NCBI GenBank assembly: GCA_964419225.1
Contig: CAYQPF010000043.1
Span: 1-32,518 of the forward strand
Direction of reading: 5' to 3'
Source of the DNA: CAYQPF01 sp964419225
GTDB lineage: Bacteria > Cloacimonadota > Cloacimonadia > Cloacimonadales > CAYQPF01
Length of the DNA stretch: 32,518 nt
Position 1 is the stretch's first letter. Every line of letters begins with the position of its first letter. Both the position numbers and the translations under genes were made by a program. Shown in pieces: positions 1-8,491 of this stretch. Under the pieces are notes generated by a model, which was given only the letters and a program-made list of their open reading frames with translations, was not told the origin of the DNA and did not search any database.

Positions 1-273
1 TATAACATCCAATCCACCTACTTCACCAAGCCAGTTCGCATGCATACCGGTAACCTGTGGCGTCCGGTTAAATGCCATCGCCCCTGGATTCCAGTAACCG
101 GCTAATCCGTCATCAACCTGAGCTACATATGCTTCTGCCATACCTCCAGGTCGTGAACCCGGCTCAATCAACATAAATATAACACCCGCCTCCGATACTC
201 CATATACAATTGACGGTATTATTAATACCATAGAAAAAATTAACATTATTACTTTCGATTTTATAGATAACAT
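1..273 (-). CDS. PorV/PorQ-like outer-membrane protein, N-terminal 91 residues (gene continues off the left edge)
   Basis: The start ATG (273-271) has a strong Shine-Dalgarno GGAGGAATT at 274-282, which fixes the start. Residues 1-23 form a signal peptide: basic residues, a long hydrophobic stretch and a small-residue end. The mature part begins with a glycine-rich segment: SRPGGMAEAYVAQVDDG at about 38-54, then GYWNPGAMAF shortly after. This matches the beginning of PorV/PorQ family (UPF0164-like) beta-barrel proteins, whose hallmark is GARAxGMGxAxxAxxDDxxAxYWNPAGLA. In the type IX secretion system PorV shuttles cargo at the outer membrane; many paralogues of unknown role exist, so assignment to PorV itself is not possible from 91 residues. 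The two T9SS-sorted proteins at the other end of the window make the T9SS link sensible. The gene follows tRNA-Leu on the same strand. Confidence 0.75.
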   Translation of the reverse strand, partial: MLSIKSKVIMLIFSMVLIIPSIVYGVSEAGVIFMLIEPGSRPGGMAEAYVAQVDDGLAGYWNPGAMAFNRTPQVTGMHANWLGEVGGLDVI

Positions 274-341
274 AATTCCTCCGCTACATATATTTTAGAA
301 TTTAATGTGGTAACAATTAATTGTGGATTCCCTCCAAAGAA

Positions 342-428
342 TGGTGCCGAAGGCCGGACTCGAACCGGCATGAGCTTGCACTCGGTGGATTTTGAGTCCA
401 CTGCGTCTACCAATTTCACCACTTCGGC
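342..428 (-). tRNA. tRNA-Leu (anticodon CAA)
   Basis: Read on the minus strand, the acceptor stem GCCGAAG (428-422) pairs with CTTCGGC (352-346), followed by discriminator A and an encoded CCA (344-342). The anticodon stem GTGGA/TCCAC encloses the loop CTCAAAA, giving anticodon CAA, which reads UUG. A long variable arm with a GAG/CTC stem marks it as class II, and the T arm GCCGG-TTCGAGT-CCGGC is perfect. Total length is 87 nt including CCA. Confidence 0.97.
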
Positions 429-438
429 TATAAGTTTA

Positions 439-467
439 TAAATAAATTTTTGACTTATTTTAGTCAA
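439..467 (-). promoter_or_regulatory. Candidate promoter of tRNA-Leu
   Basis: On the minus strand TTGACT (467-462) lies 17 nt upstream of TATTTA (444-439), placing transcription start just before the tRNA 5' end at 428. The -35 box is one arm of a perfect inverted repeat, TTGACT-aaaata-AGTCAA. The -10 match is weak, so this is tentative. Confidence 0.4.
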
Positions 468-576
468 GCCTTTTTTCCCATATTCTCTTCTTTTTTTCAC
501 TCTATATCCATTATAACGGGATTCCTTTTATTATGTTTCACTTTATTTTTATTTTATTCCACTTTTCTGCATTTTT

Positions 577-2106
577 CTAATGTCTAAAATGCCGCGTGCC
601 TGTAACAATCATACATATTCCATGTTCATCGCATGCATCTATAACTTCCTGATCAAATTTTGATCCTCCCGGTTGAATAACCGTCTTTATCCCGTTTACT
701 GCCAGTATATCTATACTGTCCCTAAATGGGAAGAATCCGTCTGATGCACAGATAGAACCACTGAGATCATGCTTAAATCTACGAGCCTTCTCTAATGATA
801 TCTCCATTGAATCAATCCTGCTCGTTTGCCCAATCCCCAATCCTACGGTCGCTCCTCCCTTCGTTAAACATATCGCATTGGATTTCAGGGTCTTCACACA
901 ATTCCAGGAAAATACTAAATCCGATAATAACTTCTCATCCAATTTCACCTTCGTTACACAATTCCAACTCTCCACATTATCCCTCTTCATATCAGACTGC
1001 TGAACCAACAATCCGCTTAAAGCTGATACATATGTTAATTCCGTAGCCATCCTGTTCAGCTTCTCTGTATCAAAAAGAATCAGTCGTCGGTCTTTTTTCT
1101 TTTTCAAATAATTCAATACCGGTTCCGAAAATGCAGGTGCAATAATTATTTCTGTAAATATCTCATTGATCTTCTGGGCTGCCTCCATATCCAAATCTCT
1201 GTTTACTACCACTATCCCGCCATAAGGAGATAAAGGATCTGTAGAAAAAGCATGTTCATATGCTGTCCTCAAATCTACTGCCTGACCTATTCCACATGGA
1301 TTAGTGTGTTTCAAAATAGCAACCGTGGGAATTTCATTAAATCTGTATATTGTTTTCAATGCAGCATCAATATCCAAAATATTATTGTAAGATGGTAACT
1401 TGCCATGGATTACATTGATTACATCTGATTTAGCATAAAAAGAGGCTAATTGATGTGGATTTTCTCCATAACGTAATTCTATCTTCTTCGGAAATGATAC
1501 TTGCGCTGCTTCTGGAACCGGGAAATCTAACTCCCGGTTAAAATAATTGGAGATAATTGTATCATAATTTGCCGTATGTTGATATGCCTTAAGTGCCAGT
1601 CTTTGCCTGGTCTCAAATGATGTATTTCCCGTTTCTGTGATCTCCGCTAATACTTCCGGAAAATCAGAATTATTTACGATCACAGTAACATATTTATGAT
1701 TCTTAGCTGCAGACCTGATCATTGCCGGCCCGCCGATATCAATATTCTCAATTATTTCCGCATAATCATCAGTTCTCTGGATCACTTCCTCGAAAGGATA
1801 AAGATTCACTACTACTAAATCAATAAAATCTATATTTTGTGCTTCTTTCTGAATGATATGTTCTGGATTGTCCCTGTCCACAAGGATTCCACCGTGTATC
1901 ATCGGATGAAGCGTCTTTACCCTCCCATCAAACAACTCCGGAAAATGCGTTATGTCCGAAACCTGGATAACCGGCACATCATTTTCAGACAAGTATTTGG
2001 CTGTCCCGCCTGTTGATATGATCTCAAACCCGTTCTTTACTAATTCCACACATAAATACAAAATCCCTGTTTTATCAAAAACACTAATCAACGCTCTTCT
2101 CTTCAT
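577..2106 (-). CDS. purH: Bifunctional AICAR transformylase / IMP cyclohydrolase PurH
   Basis: Catalyses the last two steps of de novo IMP synthesis in the cytoplasm: formylation of AICAR with 10-formyl-THF, then ring closure. The 509-residue length is normal for the family. The N-terminal IMP cyclohydrolase (MGS-like) domain spans about 1-190, with SVFDKTGI (8-15), STGGTAKYL (31-39) and FDGRVKTLHP (59-68). The C-terminal AICAR transformylase domain carries LRYGENPHQ (211-219) and the catalytic KHTNPCG, with Lys266 and His267. It ends in the conserved GTRHFRH. It follows the AMIN-like protein gene by 10 nt and is the last gene of the group starting at 6563. No obvious terminator follows; the 148 nt down to the tRNA are AT-rich. 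Confidence 0.98.
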   Translation of the reverse strand: MKRRALISVFDKTGILYLCVELVKNGFEIISTGGTAKYLSENDVPVIQVSDITHFPELFDGRVKTLHPMIHGGILVDRDNPEHIIQKEAQNIDFIDLVVVNLYPFEEVIQRTDDYAEIIENIDIGGPAMIRSAAKNHKYVTVIVNNSDFPEVLAEITETGNTSFETRQRLALKAYQHTANYDTIISNYFNRELDFPVPEAAQVSFPKKIELRYGENPHQLASFYAKSDVINVIHGKLPSYNNILDIDAALKTIYRFNEIPTVAILKHTNPCGIGQAVDLRTAYEHAFSTDPLSPYGGIVVVNRDLDMEAAQKINEIFTEIIIAPAFSEPVLNYLKKKKDRRLILFDTEKLNRMATELTYVSALSGLLVQQSDMKRDNVESWNCVTKVKLDEKLLSDLVFSWNCVKTLKSNAICLTKGGATVGLGIGQTSRIDSMEISLEKARRFKHDLSGSICASDGFFPFRDSIDILAVNGIKTVIQPGGSKFDQEVIDACDEHGICMIVTGTRHFRH

Positions 2107-2116
2107 CTCTTTCCTC

Positions 2117-3133
2117 TTATTGTTTCAATACTGTGTCTATTTTTTCAATTGTCATGCCAATTCTCTCTTTCAAATATGGTATATCTGCAATGGTACTCTT
2201 TACCATTTTGCTGGTATAGGTCACAGAATTTGTAATCTTCTGCTTCTGTACCTTCTTTACTTTCAACTTCTTTAAACTCGGTTGCCTGATCTTTCTAAAC
2301 TCTGTCTGTAATGAATCTAATTGATTCACAATATCACTTAATTCCGTCTTTAATAATATAAGAGAATTATTTAACTCCCGCTGCATTTTGTAACTATCTT
2401 CCAGCTTTTTCAAATTCTTCTGTGCTAAAATTATACTGTGCTTTGTCTTATCCACCTTCTGGTAAACTCTGAAACTGCTGTTTATATAATTATCGTAGGT
2501 TTTTAACCCCGTCTTTTCAGGCTTTTGATAATCTTTCAGAGGATTAGAACTTACTTTCGGTTCTTCCTCCTTGTTTACAGCAACGGCAGGTTTTTCACTG
2601 CCTGCCGATGTTGTATTGGAAACTTCTTCTTTATTAACTTTATTCTCACTGCTGGGTGATGTCCCGGGGATTATTTTCTTGATCCTCTTTTCATAACCTA
2701 CTGCTTCATAAAAATGCTTGAACTGATTTATCTCCTCCGGACTCTCAGGCTTTTCCTTGTTGTAAATATCTACAACTATCTTGAACAACCCATCCTTAAA
2801 CTTGAAGTTCTCTGCATAAAAAACTTCCTTACAAATGATCTTGATCTGCAAGTCCTGGCCCCATTGTGTCACTGATAAATTGGAAATAACCCTGTTCGAT
2901 TCATCCAGTGCCAAAGGTAATAAACTCTTATTCTTCGTACACTGAGGTATAAGAATTATAAGCTCTTTCTCATCTGAATTCGAAGTTACTGAATAATTCG
3001 TCTCCTTGTCAAAAACAAAAACAACCCTGTCTATGATCTCATAATCAGAATAATAAATATGTTTAAGTATCGACTTCGCTCCCAGTGATATTGCCAAAAG
3101 CAAAAACAGAGTTAAAACCACATATTTTTTCAT
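2117..3133 (-). CDS. Exported protein with AMIN-like domain and C-terminal coiled coil
   Basis: 338 residues. Residues 1-19 are a signal peptide ending near LGAK. The segment of about 25-135 (IIDRVVFVFDKETNYSV, then ELIILIPQC, VISNLSVTQWGQDLQIKI and GLFKIVVDIYN) follows the beta-strand pattern of AMIN domains, which bind peptidoglycan or pilus secretins in the periplasm. The middle (about 145-205) is low-complexity and rich in Glu, Lys, Ser and Pro. Residues of about 225-335 are predicted coiled coil (KKLEDSYKMQRELNNSLILL). No amidase or secretin domain is present, so an envelope structural or scaffold role is an inference. It lies between ileS and purH on the same strand, 10 nt before purH. 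The exact function is unknown. Confidence 0.8.
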   Translation of the reverse strand: MKKYVVLTLFLLLAISLGAKSILKHIYYSDYEIIDRVVFVFDKETNYSVTSNSDEKELIILIPQCTKNKSLLPLALDESNRVISNLSVTQWGQDLQIKIICKEVFYAENFKFKDGLFKIVVDIYNKEKPESPEEINQFKHFYEAVGYEKRIKKIIPGTSPSSENKVNKEEVSNTTSAGSEKPAVAVNKEEEPKVSSNPLKDYQKPEKTGLKTYDNYINSSFRVYQKVDKTKHSIILAQKNLKKLEDSYKMQRELNNSLILLKTELSDIVNQLDSLQTEFRKIRQPSLKKLKVKKVQKQKITNSVTYTSKMVKSTIADIPYLKERIGMTIEKIDTVLKQ

Positions 3134-3149
3134 ATTACCTCGGAAGAAA

Positions 3150-3167
3150 AGGACGGTTTCCCGTCCT
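3150..3167 (-). terminator. GAAA-tetraloop hairpin at the ileS stop codon
   Basis: On the minus strand AGGACGG-GAAA-CCGTCCT forms a perfect 7-bp stem with a GNRA tetraloop, overlaps the ileS TAG stop and is followed by TTTTCTT. It looks like a weak or partial intrinsic terminator that would lower transcription into the AMIN-like gene and purH, or an RNA-processing/stability hairpin. Confidence 0.5.
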
Positions 3168-6100
3168 AAACTCTTTTTAAATTAAAGTAAACAGTTTTAC
3201 CATTGATATCCCAGGATTTCATACTCTCATCAACAGTATCTTCCCTGAAAATCTTATCAGTTAATGTTTCACTTTGTATATATTCACCAAATTTATTAAA
3301 TACATTCTCTATCTCTGCATCGCCACAATAGAAGATCAGTATCCTGTCCATTATATTAAAATTCAACTCTTTCCTCGTAAACTGAACCTTGTTTACCAAC
3401 TCTCTCGCATATCCTTCCAGTATCAGCTCAGGAGTTAATACCGTATTCAATGCTACAAATGCATCCTTATAAGTCTCAAAGACAAAACCCTCTTTACTCT
3501 TTATCGAAACCATTACATCTTCTTCAACTAAACTGAATACACCAGACTCTGTGCTTAATTCAAACGGATTATTCCTCGCAAAACTTGCTACCATCTGATT
3601 GGCATCAGCATTCAGCAACCCATTCGTGATCGCTTTCATTTCTTTACTGTATTTCGGTCCCAAAATTTTGAAATTAGGCTTTATCTCATATTTTACCAAA
3701 TCATCCTGCGGGGATATATATAAAATCTCTTTTACATTGATCTCTTCCTTGATCAGATCCTCCACCCGCTCTGTGATATATTGAAACTTCTCTGGAATAC
3801 TTAAAGCCTGCAAGGTCTGTCTGACCTTGATCTGACAGGTATTTCTCGCTGCTCTGCCTAAAGAAACCAAATCTATCACGATCTGCATTTCCTTCTCCAG
3901 TTTCTTATCTATTAATCCATTGTTTACTTTCGGATAATCTGCTAAATGCACACTCTCTTCTCCGGTTAAATTACAATAAATCTCCTCTGATAAATATGGT
4001 GCAAACGGTGCTATCATCTTACATAAAGTCGTCAACACCTGATAAAGCGTCAAATAGGCATCCTTCTTATCTGCATCTAGCACCAAAGACCAATATCTTC
4101 TCCTGCTTCTGCGGACATACCAGTTACTCACCTCATCCTGGACAAAATTCTGAATTGCTCTTAAAGAACGGGTAAAATCATATTTCTCATTATTATCACT
4201 TACTTCTGCTAAAACACTGTTCAGCCTCGAGATGATCCATCTGTCTAAATCCAGTGTCTGTGGTTCAGTCTGTGTATAATCCAGAGCATTAAATCCATCA
4301 ATGTTAGCATAGGTCGCATAGAATGAATAAACATTCTTCAAGGTTCCAATAAACTTACTTACAACTTCCTCTACTCCCTTCACATCAAACTTTGTCGGGA
4401 CCCAGGGTGGACTTACAACCAGTAAATACCAACGGATTGCATCTGCCCCATACTGTTGCATCAGTTCCATAGGATTGATCGAATTGCCCTTACTCTTACT
4501 CATCTTCTGACCATTCTTATCCAGAATCAGATCATTCACCAATACATTCTTATAAGGAGATACTCCCTTTAAAATGGTCGAAATTGCCAATAATGTGTAG
4601 AACCATCCTCTGGTCTGATCTATGCCTTCACAAATAAAATCTGCCGGAAAAAGTTCCTTTTCGAATATATCTGCATTCTCAAATGGATAATGCCATTGCG
4701 AAAATGGCATCGAACCACTGTCAAACCAACAGTCAATCACTTCTGTCGTACGTATCATCTTGCTCTTACATTTCGGACAATCAATTATTACGTTATCTAT
4801 ATATGGTCTGTGTAATTCTATGTTTTCAGGCACTTCTGTCCCATCAGTCATCCTGCCCTTTTTTCTCAAATCAGCTATCGAGCCTACGCTCTCCAACTGC
4901 CCGCATTCTTCACATACCCAGATATTTAAAGGCGTACCCCAAACACTGGTTCTGCTCAATTCCAATCCAACATTGGTCTCGAACCACGCCCCAAATAACT
5001 TCTCTCCCACATATCCGGCATCCCAATTAACCTGACTGTTATTGTACAAAATTTTCTCTTTATACATACTCGTCTTGATGTACCAGGTTGTTGTTGCATA
5101 ATAAATCAATGGGGTGTCAGATCTCCAACAGAAAGGATAACTGTGGATTATCTGTGCTCTCTTATATAATAAACCTCGGTCTTTCAGATTCTTGATGATT
5201 CCCTTGTCTGCATCTTTCACAAACAAACCCTGCCAATCCGTGATCTCCTCTGTAAACTTGCCCGCATCATCTACCGGTTGAATAAATGGTAAATTATTGG
5301 CCATTCCCAATGTATAGTCATCCTGACCAAATGCCGGTGCAGTATGCACTATACCGGATCCGTCCGTCATAGATACATAATCAGCACAAACTAAATAAAA
5401 TGCCTTCTTGTCCGGTTTGATAAAAGGAAACAGCTGTTCATATTCTCTAAACTGTAAATCAATTCCCACTATTTCTTCTAAAAAACTGTAATCTCCATCC
5501 AATACACTTAATCTTTCTTTCGCTAAGATTAACTGCTCTCCATTATGAAGTACTTTTACATACTTCTCATCTGGATTGACTGCTAATGCCACATTTGATA
5601 TTAAAGTCCAGGGTGTGGTCGTCCAAGCAAGATAAAAAGTATTCTCCTCATCCACTGCTTTGAACTTCACAAATACCGAAGGATCTTCCACATCTTTGTA
5701 ACCCTGTGCTACTTCGTGACTCGATAACGGTGTTCCGCAACTCGGGCAATAAGGTACTATCTTATAGCCTTTATAAATCAGGTCTTTCTTGAAAAAATCA
5801 TTCAATATCCACCAGATAGTCTCTATATAATTATTGTCCAATGTGATATAAGGATTATCCAAATCGATCCAATAACCCATCGTCTTCGTCATTTCCCGCC
5901 ATTCTTTCTCATAAGAAAATACAGAATGCTTACACTCAGTATTAAACTTCTCGACTCCGTATTCTTCAATTGACTTCTTATCACTCAGACCTAACTTCTT
6001 CTCAACTTCTATCTCAACAGGCAATCCGTGAGTATCCCAACCGGCTTTCCTTTTTACTTGATATCCTTTCATCGTCTTGTAACGGCAAACACTGTCCTTG

Positions 6101-6291
6101 ATCGCTCTCGATAACACATGATGTATCCCGGGCTTGCCATTCGCTGTCGGAGGTCCTTCAAAAAACACAAACCGGGGTGAACCATCCTTCGCTGTTATCG
6201 ATTTCTCTGATACTGAACTCGTCTCCCAATATTCTCTGACCCTCTTCTCAAAATCAGCAGGTTTCTCTTTTAAATCCATTAACTTATACAT
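3166..6291 (-). CDS. ileS: Isoleucyl-tRNA synthetase, type 2, with altered HIGH motif (GIHH)
   Basis: Charges tRNA-Ile. The 1041-residue length is typical of the eukaryote-like IleRS2 branch. The catalytic Rossmann domain starts with FFEGPPTANGKPGIHH, where the usual HxGH signature is replaced by Gly55-Ile-His57-His58. The KMSKS loop is intact at 596-600. The CP1 editing domain contains WTTTPWT (223-229) and the GSGIVHTAPAFGQDDY region (311-326). CxxC pairs at 182-185, 460-463 and 505-508 could bind zinc. The C-terminal part holds the anticodon-binding helices, WYVRRSRRRYW and a type-2 style tail. The start ATG overlaps the upstream gene's TAA by one base (TAATG), indicating translational coupling. 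IleRS2 enzymes are generally resistant to mupirocin. Confidence 0.97.
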   Translation of the reverse strand: MYKLMDLKEKPADFEKRVREYWETSSVSEKSITAKDGSPRFVFFEGPPTANGKPGIHHVLSRAIKDSVCRYKTMKGYQVKRKAGWDTHGLPVEIEVEKKLGLSDKKSIEEYGVEKFNTECKHSVFSYEKEWREMTKTMGYWIDLDNPYITLDNNYIETIWWILNDFFKKDLIYKGYKIVPYCPSCGTPLSSHEVAQGYKDVEDPSVFVKFKAVDEENTFYLAWTTTPWTLISNVALAVNPDEKYVKVLHNGEQLILAKERLSVLDGDYSFLEEIVGIDLQFREYEQLFPFIKPDKKAFYLVCADYVSMTDGSGIVHTAPAFGQDDYTLGMANNLPFIQPVDDAGKFTEEITDWQGLFVKDADKGIIKNLKDRGLLYKRAQIIHSYPFCWRSDTPLIYYATTTWYIKTSMYKEKILYNNSQVNWDAGYVGEKLFGAWFETNVGLELSRTSVWGTPLNIWVCEECGQLESVGSIADLRKKGRMTDGTEVPENIELHRPYIDNVIIDCPKCKSKMIRTTEVIDCWFDSGSMPFSQWHYPFENADIFEKELFPADFICEGIDQTRGWFYTLLAISTILKGVSPYKNVLVNDLILDKNGQKMSKSKGNSINPMELMQQYGADAIRWYLLVVSPPWVPTKFDVKGVEEVVSKFIGTLKNVYSFYATYANIDGFNALDYTQTEPQTLDLDRWIISRLNSVLAEVSDNNEKYDFTRSLRAIQNFVQDEVSNWYVRRSRRRYWSLVLDADKKDAYLTLYQVLTTLCKMIAPFAPYLSEEIYCNLTGEESVHLADYPKVNNGLIDKKLEKEMQIVIDLVSLGRAARNTCQIKVRQTLQALSIPEKFQYITERVEDLIKEEINVKEILYISPQDDLVKYEIKPNFKILGPKYSKEMKAITNGLLNADANQMVASFARNNPFELSTESGVFSLVEEDVMVSIKSKEGFVFETYKDAFVALNTVLTPELILEGYARELVNKVQFTRKELNFNIMDRILIFYCGDAEIENVFNKFGEYIQSETLTDKIFREDTVDESMKSWDINGKTVYFNLKRV

Positions 6292-6563
6292 TATGACTCC
6301 TGATTTTCCTCTGGATTTCCTTCTCCATTACCTTCTTCCAGCATCTCTTTAAAATCCTCGTGCAATTCAGGAGTTGCAATTACATACTCTTTCCAAGCTT
6401 CCATAGCTTTATCCATATCTACACATTTGGGGCAAATTATCAGTAAATTTTCTTGATTCACTCCTATATATGCACGATCATAACAATGATCACATCTTTT
6501 TTTCTTACGGCTGCTATAGGCTATTTCCTTCGCCTTTTCCAAATGCTTCTCAGCTAAAAACAT
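6291..6563 (-). CDS. Small zinc-ribbon-like protein upstream of ileS
   Basis: 90 residues with two CxxC pairs, CDHC at 24-27 and CPKC at 44-47, spaced as in a zinc ribbon. They are flanked by a basic helix (KKAKEIAYSSRKKKR-like) and an acidic C-terminus rich in Glu and Asn. There is no signal peptide, so it is cytoplasmic. The start is supported by AAAGGAG at 6571-6577, 7 nt upstream, and by a promoter at 6595-6623. It is the first gene of the ileS group and overlaps ileS by one base. I do not recognise a named family; binding to nucleic acid or a protein partner is only a guess from the fold. Confidence 0.75.
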   Translation of the reverse strand: MFLAEKHLEKAKEIAYSSRKKKRCDHCYDRAYIGVNQENLLIICPKCVDMDKAMEAWKEYVIATPELHEDFKEMLEEGNGEGNPEENQES

Positions 6564-6594
6564 ACAGAGACTCCTTTAAAAACTATTTTTTGCT

Positions 6595-6623
6595 ATTCTT
6601 TTAAAATTACTAATTGGTGTCAA
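6595..6623 (-). promoter_or_regulatory. Promoter of the zinc-ribbon/ileS operon
   Basis: On the minus strand a perfect TTGACA (6623-6618) is followed after 17 nt by AAGAAT (6600-6595; four of six match TATAAT). The start codon lies about 32 nt beyond, with AAAGGAG in between. Confidence 0.55.
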
Positions 6624-6661
6624 TCATAATTTGATCCATCCCCTTAATTCTCCATCTTGTC

Positions 6662-6725
6662 CAACTCTCAACTCTCAACTATCAACTCTGTCAAACCCGT
6701 CTGACATGTCCGACAAGTCCGATCT
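6662..6725. repeat. Intergenic short tandem repeats: CAACTCT (4 x 7 nt) and GTCCGACAA (3 x 9 nt)
   Basis: 6662-6689 holds four 7-nt units (CAACTCT, CAACTCT, CAACTAT, CAACTCT). 6699-6725 holds three 9-nt units (GTCTGACAT, GTCCGACAA, GTCCGATCT). They lie in the divergent spacer between the ileS operon and trx. Both families recur at 22451-22509. Confidence 0.85.
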
Positions 6726-6767
6726 ATCAGACTATTCTATCTTTTTCAAAATTTCTTAACTTTTTTG

Positions 6768-6796
6768 TTGCTCTACTTGTAAAAAGTGTTTATCAT
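6768..6796 (+). promoter_or_regulatory. Promoter of the thioredoxin gene
   Basis: TTGCTC (6768-6773) and TATCAT (6791-6796) are separated by exactly 17 nt. The expected start is near 6803, and the ribosome binding site AAGGGGG (6817-6823) sits 5 nt before the ATG. Confidence 0.55.
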
Positions 6797-6828
6797 ATAA
6801 ATAAATAAATACTATTAAGGGGGAATAT

Positions 6829-7137
<309 letters not shown>

Positions 7138-7153
7138 TCGATTGCTCTCCTAT

Positions 7154-7188
7154 AAAAAAAAGGCGAACCACCAGGCTCGCCTTTTTTT
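7154..7188 (+). terminator. Rho-independent terminator after trx (bidirectional)
   Basis: An A-tract, AGGCGA, a 10-nt loop, TCGCCT and T7 form a stem of about 12 bp counting the A/T flanks, starting 16 nt after the trx stop. The symmetric A and T tracts mean it could also end transcription arriving on the minus strand from the DUF362 gene. Confidence 0.85.
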
Positions 7189-7204
7189 AAATATCTATTC
7201 TCTC

Positions 7205-7238
7205 CCACTGCCCACTGCACACTGCCTAACTGCCAACT
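7205..7238. repeat. Short tandem repeat CCACTGC, copy array 1
   Basis: Seven-nt units CCACTGC, CCACTGC, ACACTGC, then an 8-nt variant and a partial CAACT. It lies in the convergent spacer between trx and the DUF362 gene. The same family occurs again at 7341-7366, on the other side of the palindromic repeat. Confidence 0.8.
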
Positions 7239-7285
7239 CTCTCCTTAGTACTTGCCTGCGGGTTTCAACATCATTCCAGGTCTCC

Positions 7286-7328
7286 TTTCACTCCCCTCTC
7301 TTCGCAAGAGAGGGGCCGGGGGTGAGTT
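7286..7328. repeat. 43-bp GC-rich palindromic dispersed repeat, copy 1
   Basis: The core CCCCTCTCTT-CGC-AAGAGAGGGG (7293-7315) is a perfect 10-bp inverted repeat with a 3-nt loop, followed by a conserved GGGGGTGAGTT tail. A second copy with very few differences and equal length is at 15748-15790. Its G/C-rich composition contrasts with the AT-rich surroundings. It resembles REP-like or miniature palindromic elements. Confidence 0.85.
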
Positions 7329-7340
7329 CTTTTTTTCTCT

Positions 7341-7366
7341 CTACTGCCTACTGCACACTGCCCACT
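7341..7366. repeat. Short tandem repeat CCACTGC family, copy array 2
   Basis: Units CTACTGC, CTACTGC, ACACTGC and partial CCACT, ending only a few bases before the 3' end of the DUF362 gene. Confidence 0.8.
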
Positions 7367-7372
7367 TTCTCC

Positions 7373-8491
7373 TTACAGCAATCTCGCAAGTAACGATTTC
7401 CTCACCTTTATCGCCCGGTGCGGACAAAATTCATGACAACACAAGCACTTAATGCATTTGCCCTTCCGGATCTTCAATCTGTCTTTCACATCTTCTATCG
7501 CCTGTACAGGACAACTCTTCTGACAAATCCGGCACTTAACACACTTAATGTCAAGTATCTCAGGATAAGCAGAAAATAACCTCGAAAAAACCTTGAATAC
7601 AGCATTCGGAACAATTTTAAGAAAATTATATCTGCTTCGCACAATTTTTATATTCACATCCTGATAAACAAATCTCCGATACTCTTCCTTTATCTCAACA
7701 TTGGATATGTTCAAATCAGATCGTCCTTCTAAAATATACCCCATTTCCTCTTTTTGGAAACCCATCATACCAGCTGCAATATAATCCAAAGCAGGAGCAT
7801 CCTGACTGACAAATATCCTATGAAATTCATATGACTGCCCTGCCGAGGGTCCTTCCCCCTGCATCCCGATAACTCCATCCATAATATTAACCACTATTTT
7901 GTGTTCTACAGCTCGATAAAGATCATTCAATAAACCGGAAAAACTGGCATAGTCAGGATAATACTTGTGATACTCTGATTTTTTTATTCCCGGAATCAAT
8001 CCAAAAAGATTCTTGATAGCTCCTGTATATAACATCAATGAATGTGTCTTGTACTTAGGAAGATTGATTATTGCATCGATTTTATTTATGATCGGATCAA
8101 AATACAAAGACTCCCCACCTTTTCTCTCAACTGTTTCTATTCCATTCTGACCAAACTGCAGCCAGTTAATTTTATATTTATCTACAAGATCCCGTATCCC
8201 TGTCTTTTTCAGCACCGCTTCATAAGGAATTGTTCCACCGGGACTGTCAGCTATATATATGGTTTTACCCATTTCCTGTAAAATTACGATAACTGCTTCT
8301 ATTATTACCGGGTGAGTTGTCACATTCTTTTCAGGCTCAAACGCTCCCAGTAAATTTGGCTTCAGTAAAACTGACTGAACTACCTCCAAAGCCTTTAATA
8401 CACCTAATTCTGCCAAACTTGTACTCAATTTTGCCACAATTTCAGTTAGCTTGTAACTTCCCTGCTCGATTATATCTACTTTATACTTCAC
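7373..8491 (-). CDS. DUF362 protein with C-terminal 2x[4Fe-4S] ferredoxin domain
   Basis: 372 residues. The DUF362 domain covers about 1-300; typical segments are LLKPNLLG, ADSPGGT, INLPKYKTH, GAIKNLFGLIPG and NIMDGVIGMQGEGPSAG. The C-terminus has two ferredoxin cysteine motifs, CVKCRICQKSCP and CIKCLCCHEFCP, enough for two 4Fe-4S clusters. The start is GTG at 8491, with a GAGGGTGG-like ribosome site 8 nt ahead; no ATG suits better. No signal peptide. The biochemical role of DUF362-ferredoxin fusions is not settled; electron transfer in anaerobic metabolism is inferred. It lies alone between repeat-filled spacers. Confidence 0.93.
   Translation of the reverse strand: MKYKVDIIEQGSYKLTEIVAKLSTSLAELGVLKALEVVQSVLLKPNLLGAFEPEKNVTTHPVIIEAVIVILQEMGKTIYIADSPGGTIPYEAVLKKTGIRDLVDKYKINWLQFGQNGIETVERKGGESLYFDPIINKIDAIINLPKYKTHSLMLYTGAIKNLFGLIPGIKKSEYHKYYPDYASFSGLLNDLYRAVEHKIVVNIMDGVIGMQGEGPSAGQSYEFHRIFVSQDAPALDYIAAGMMGFQKEEMGYILEGRSDLNISNVEIKEEYRRFVYQDVNIKIVRSRYNFLKIVPNAVFKVFSRLFSAYPEILDIKCVKCRICQKSCPVQAIEDVKDRLKIRKGKCIKCLCCHEFCPHRAIKVRKSLLARLL

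Noticed and set aside
261..500. Minus-strand ORF covering the tRNA
   Set aside because: Lies across tRNA-Leu and its promoter; an artefact of an open frame.
7142..7452. Plus-strand ORFs downstream of thioredoxin
   Set aside because: They cross the trx terminator, the palindromic repeat and the tandem arrays, and enter the DUF362 gene antisense; no start signal.
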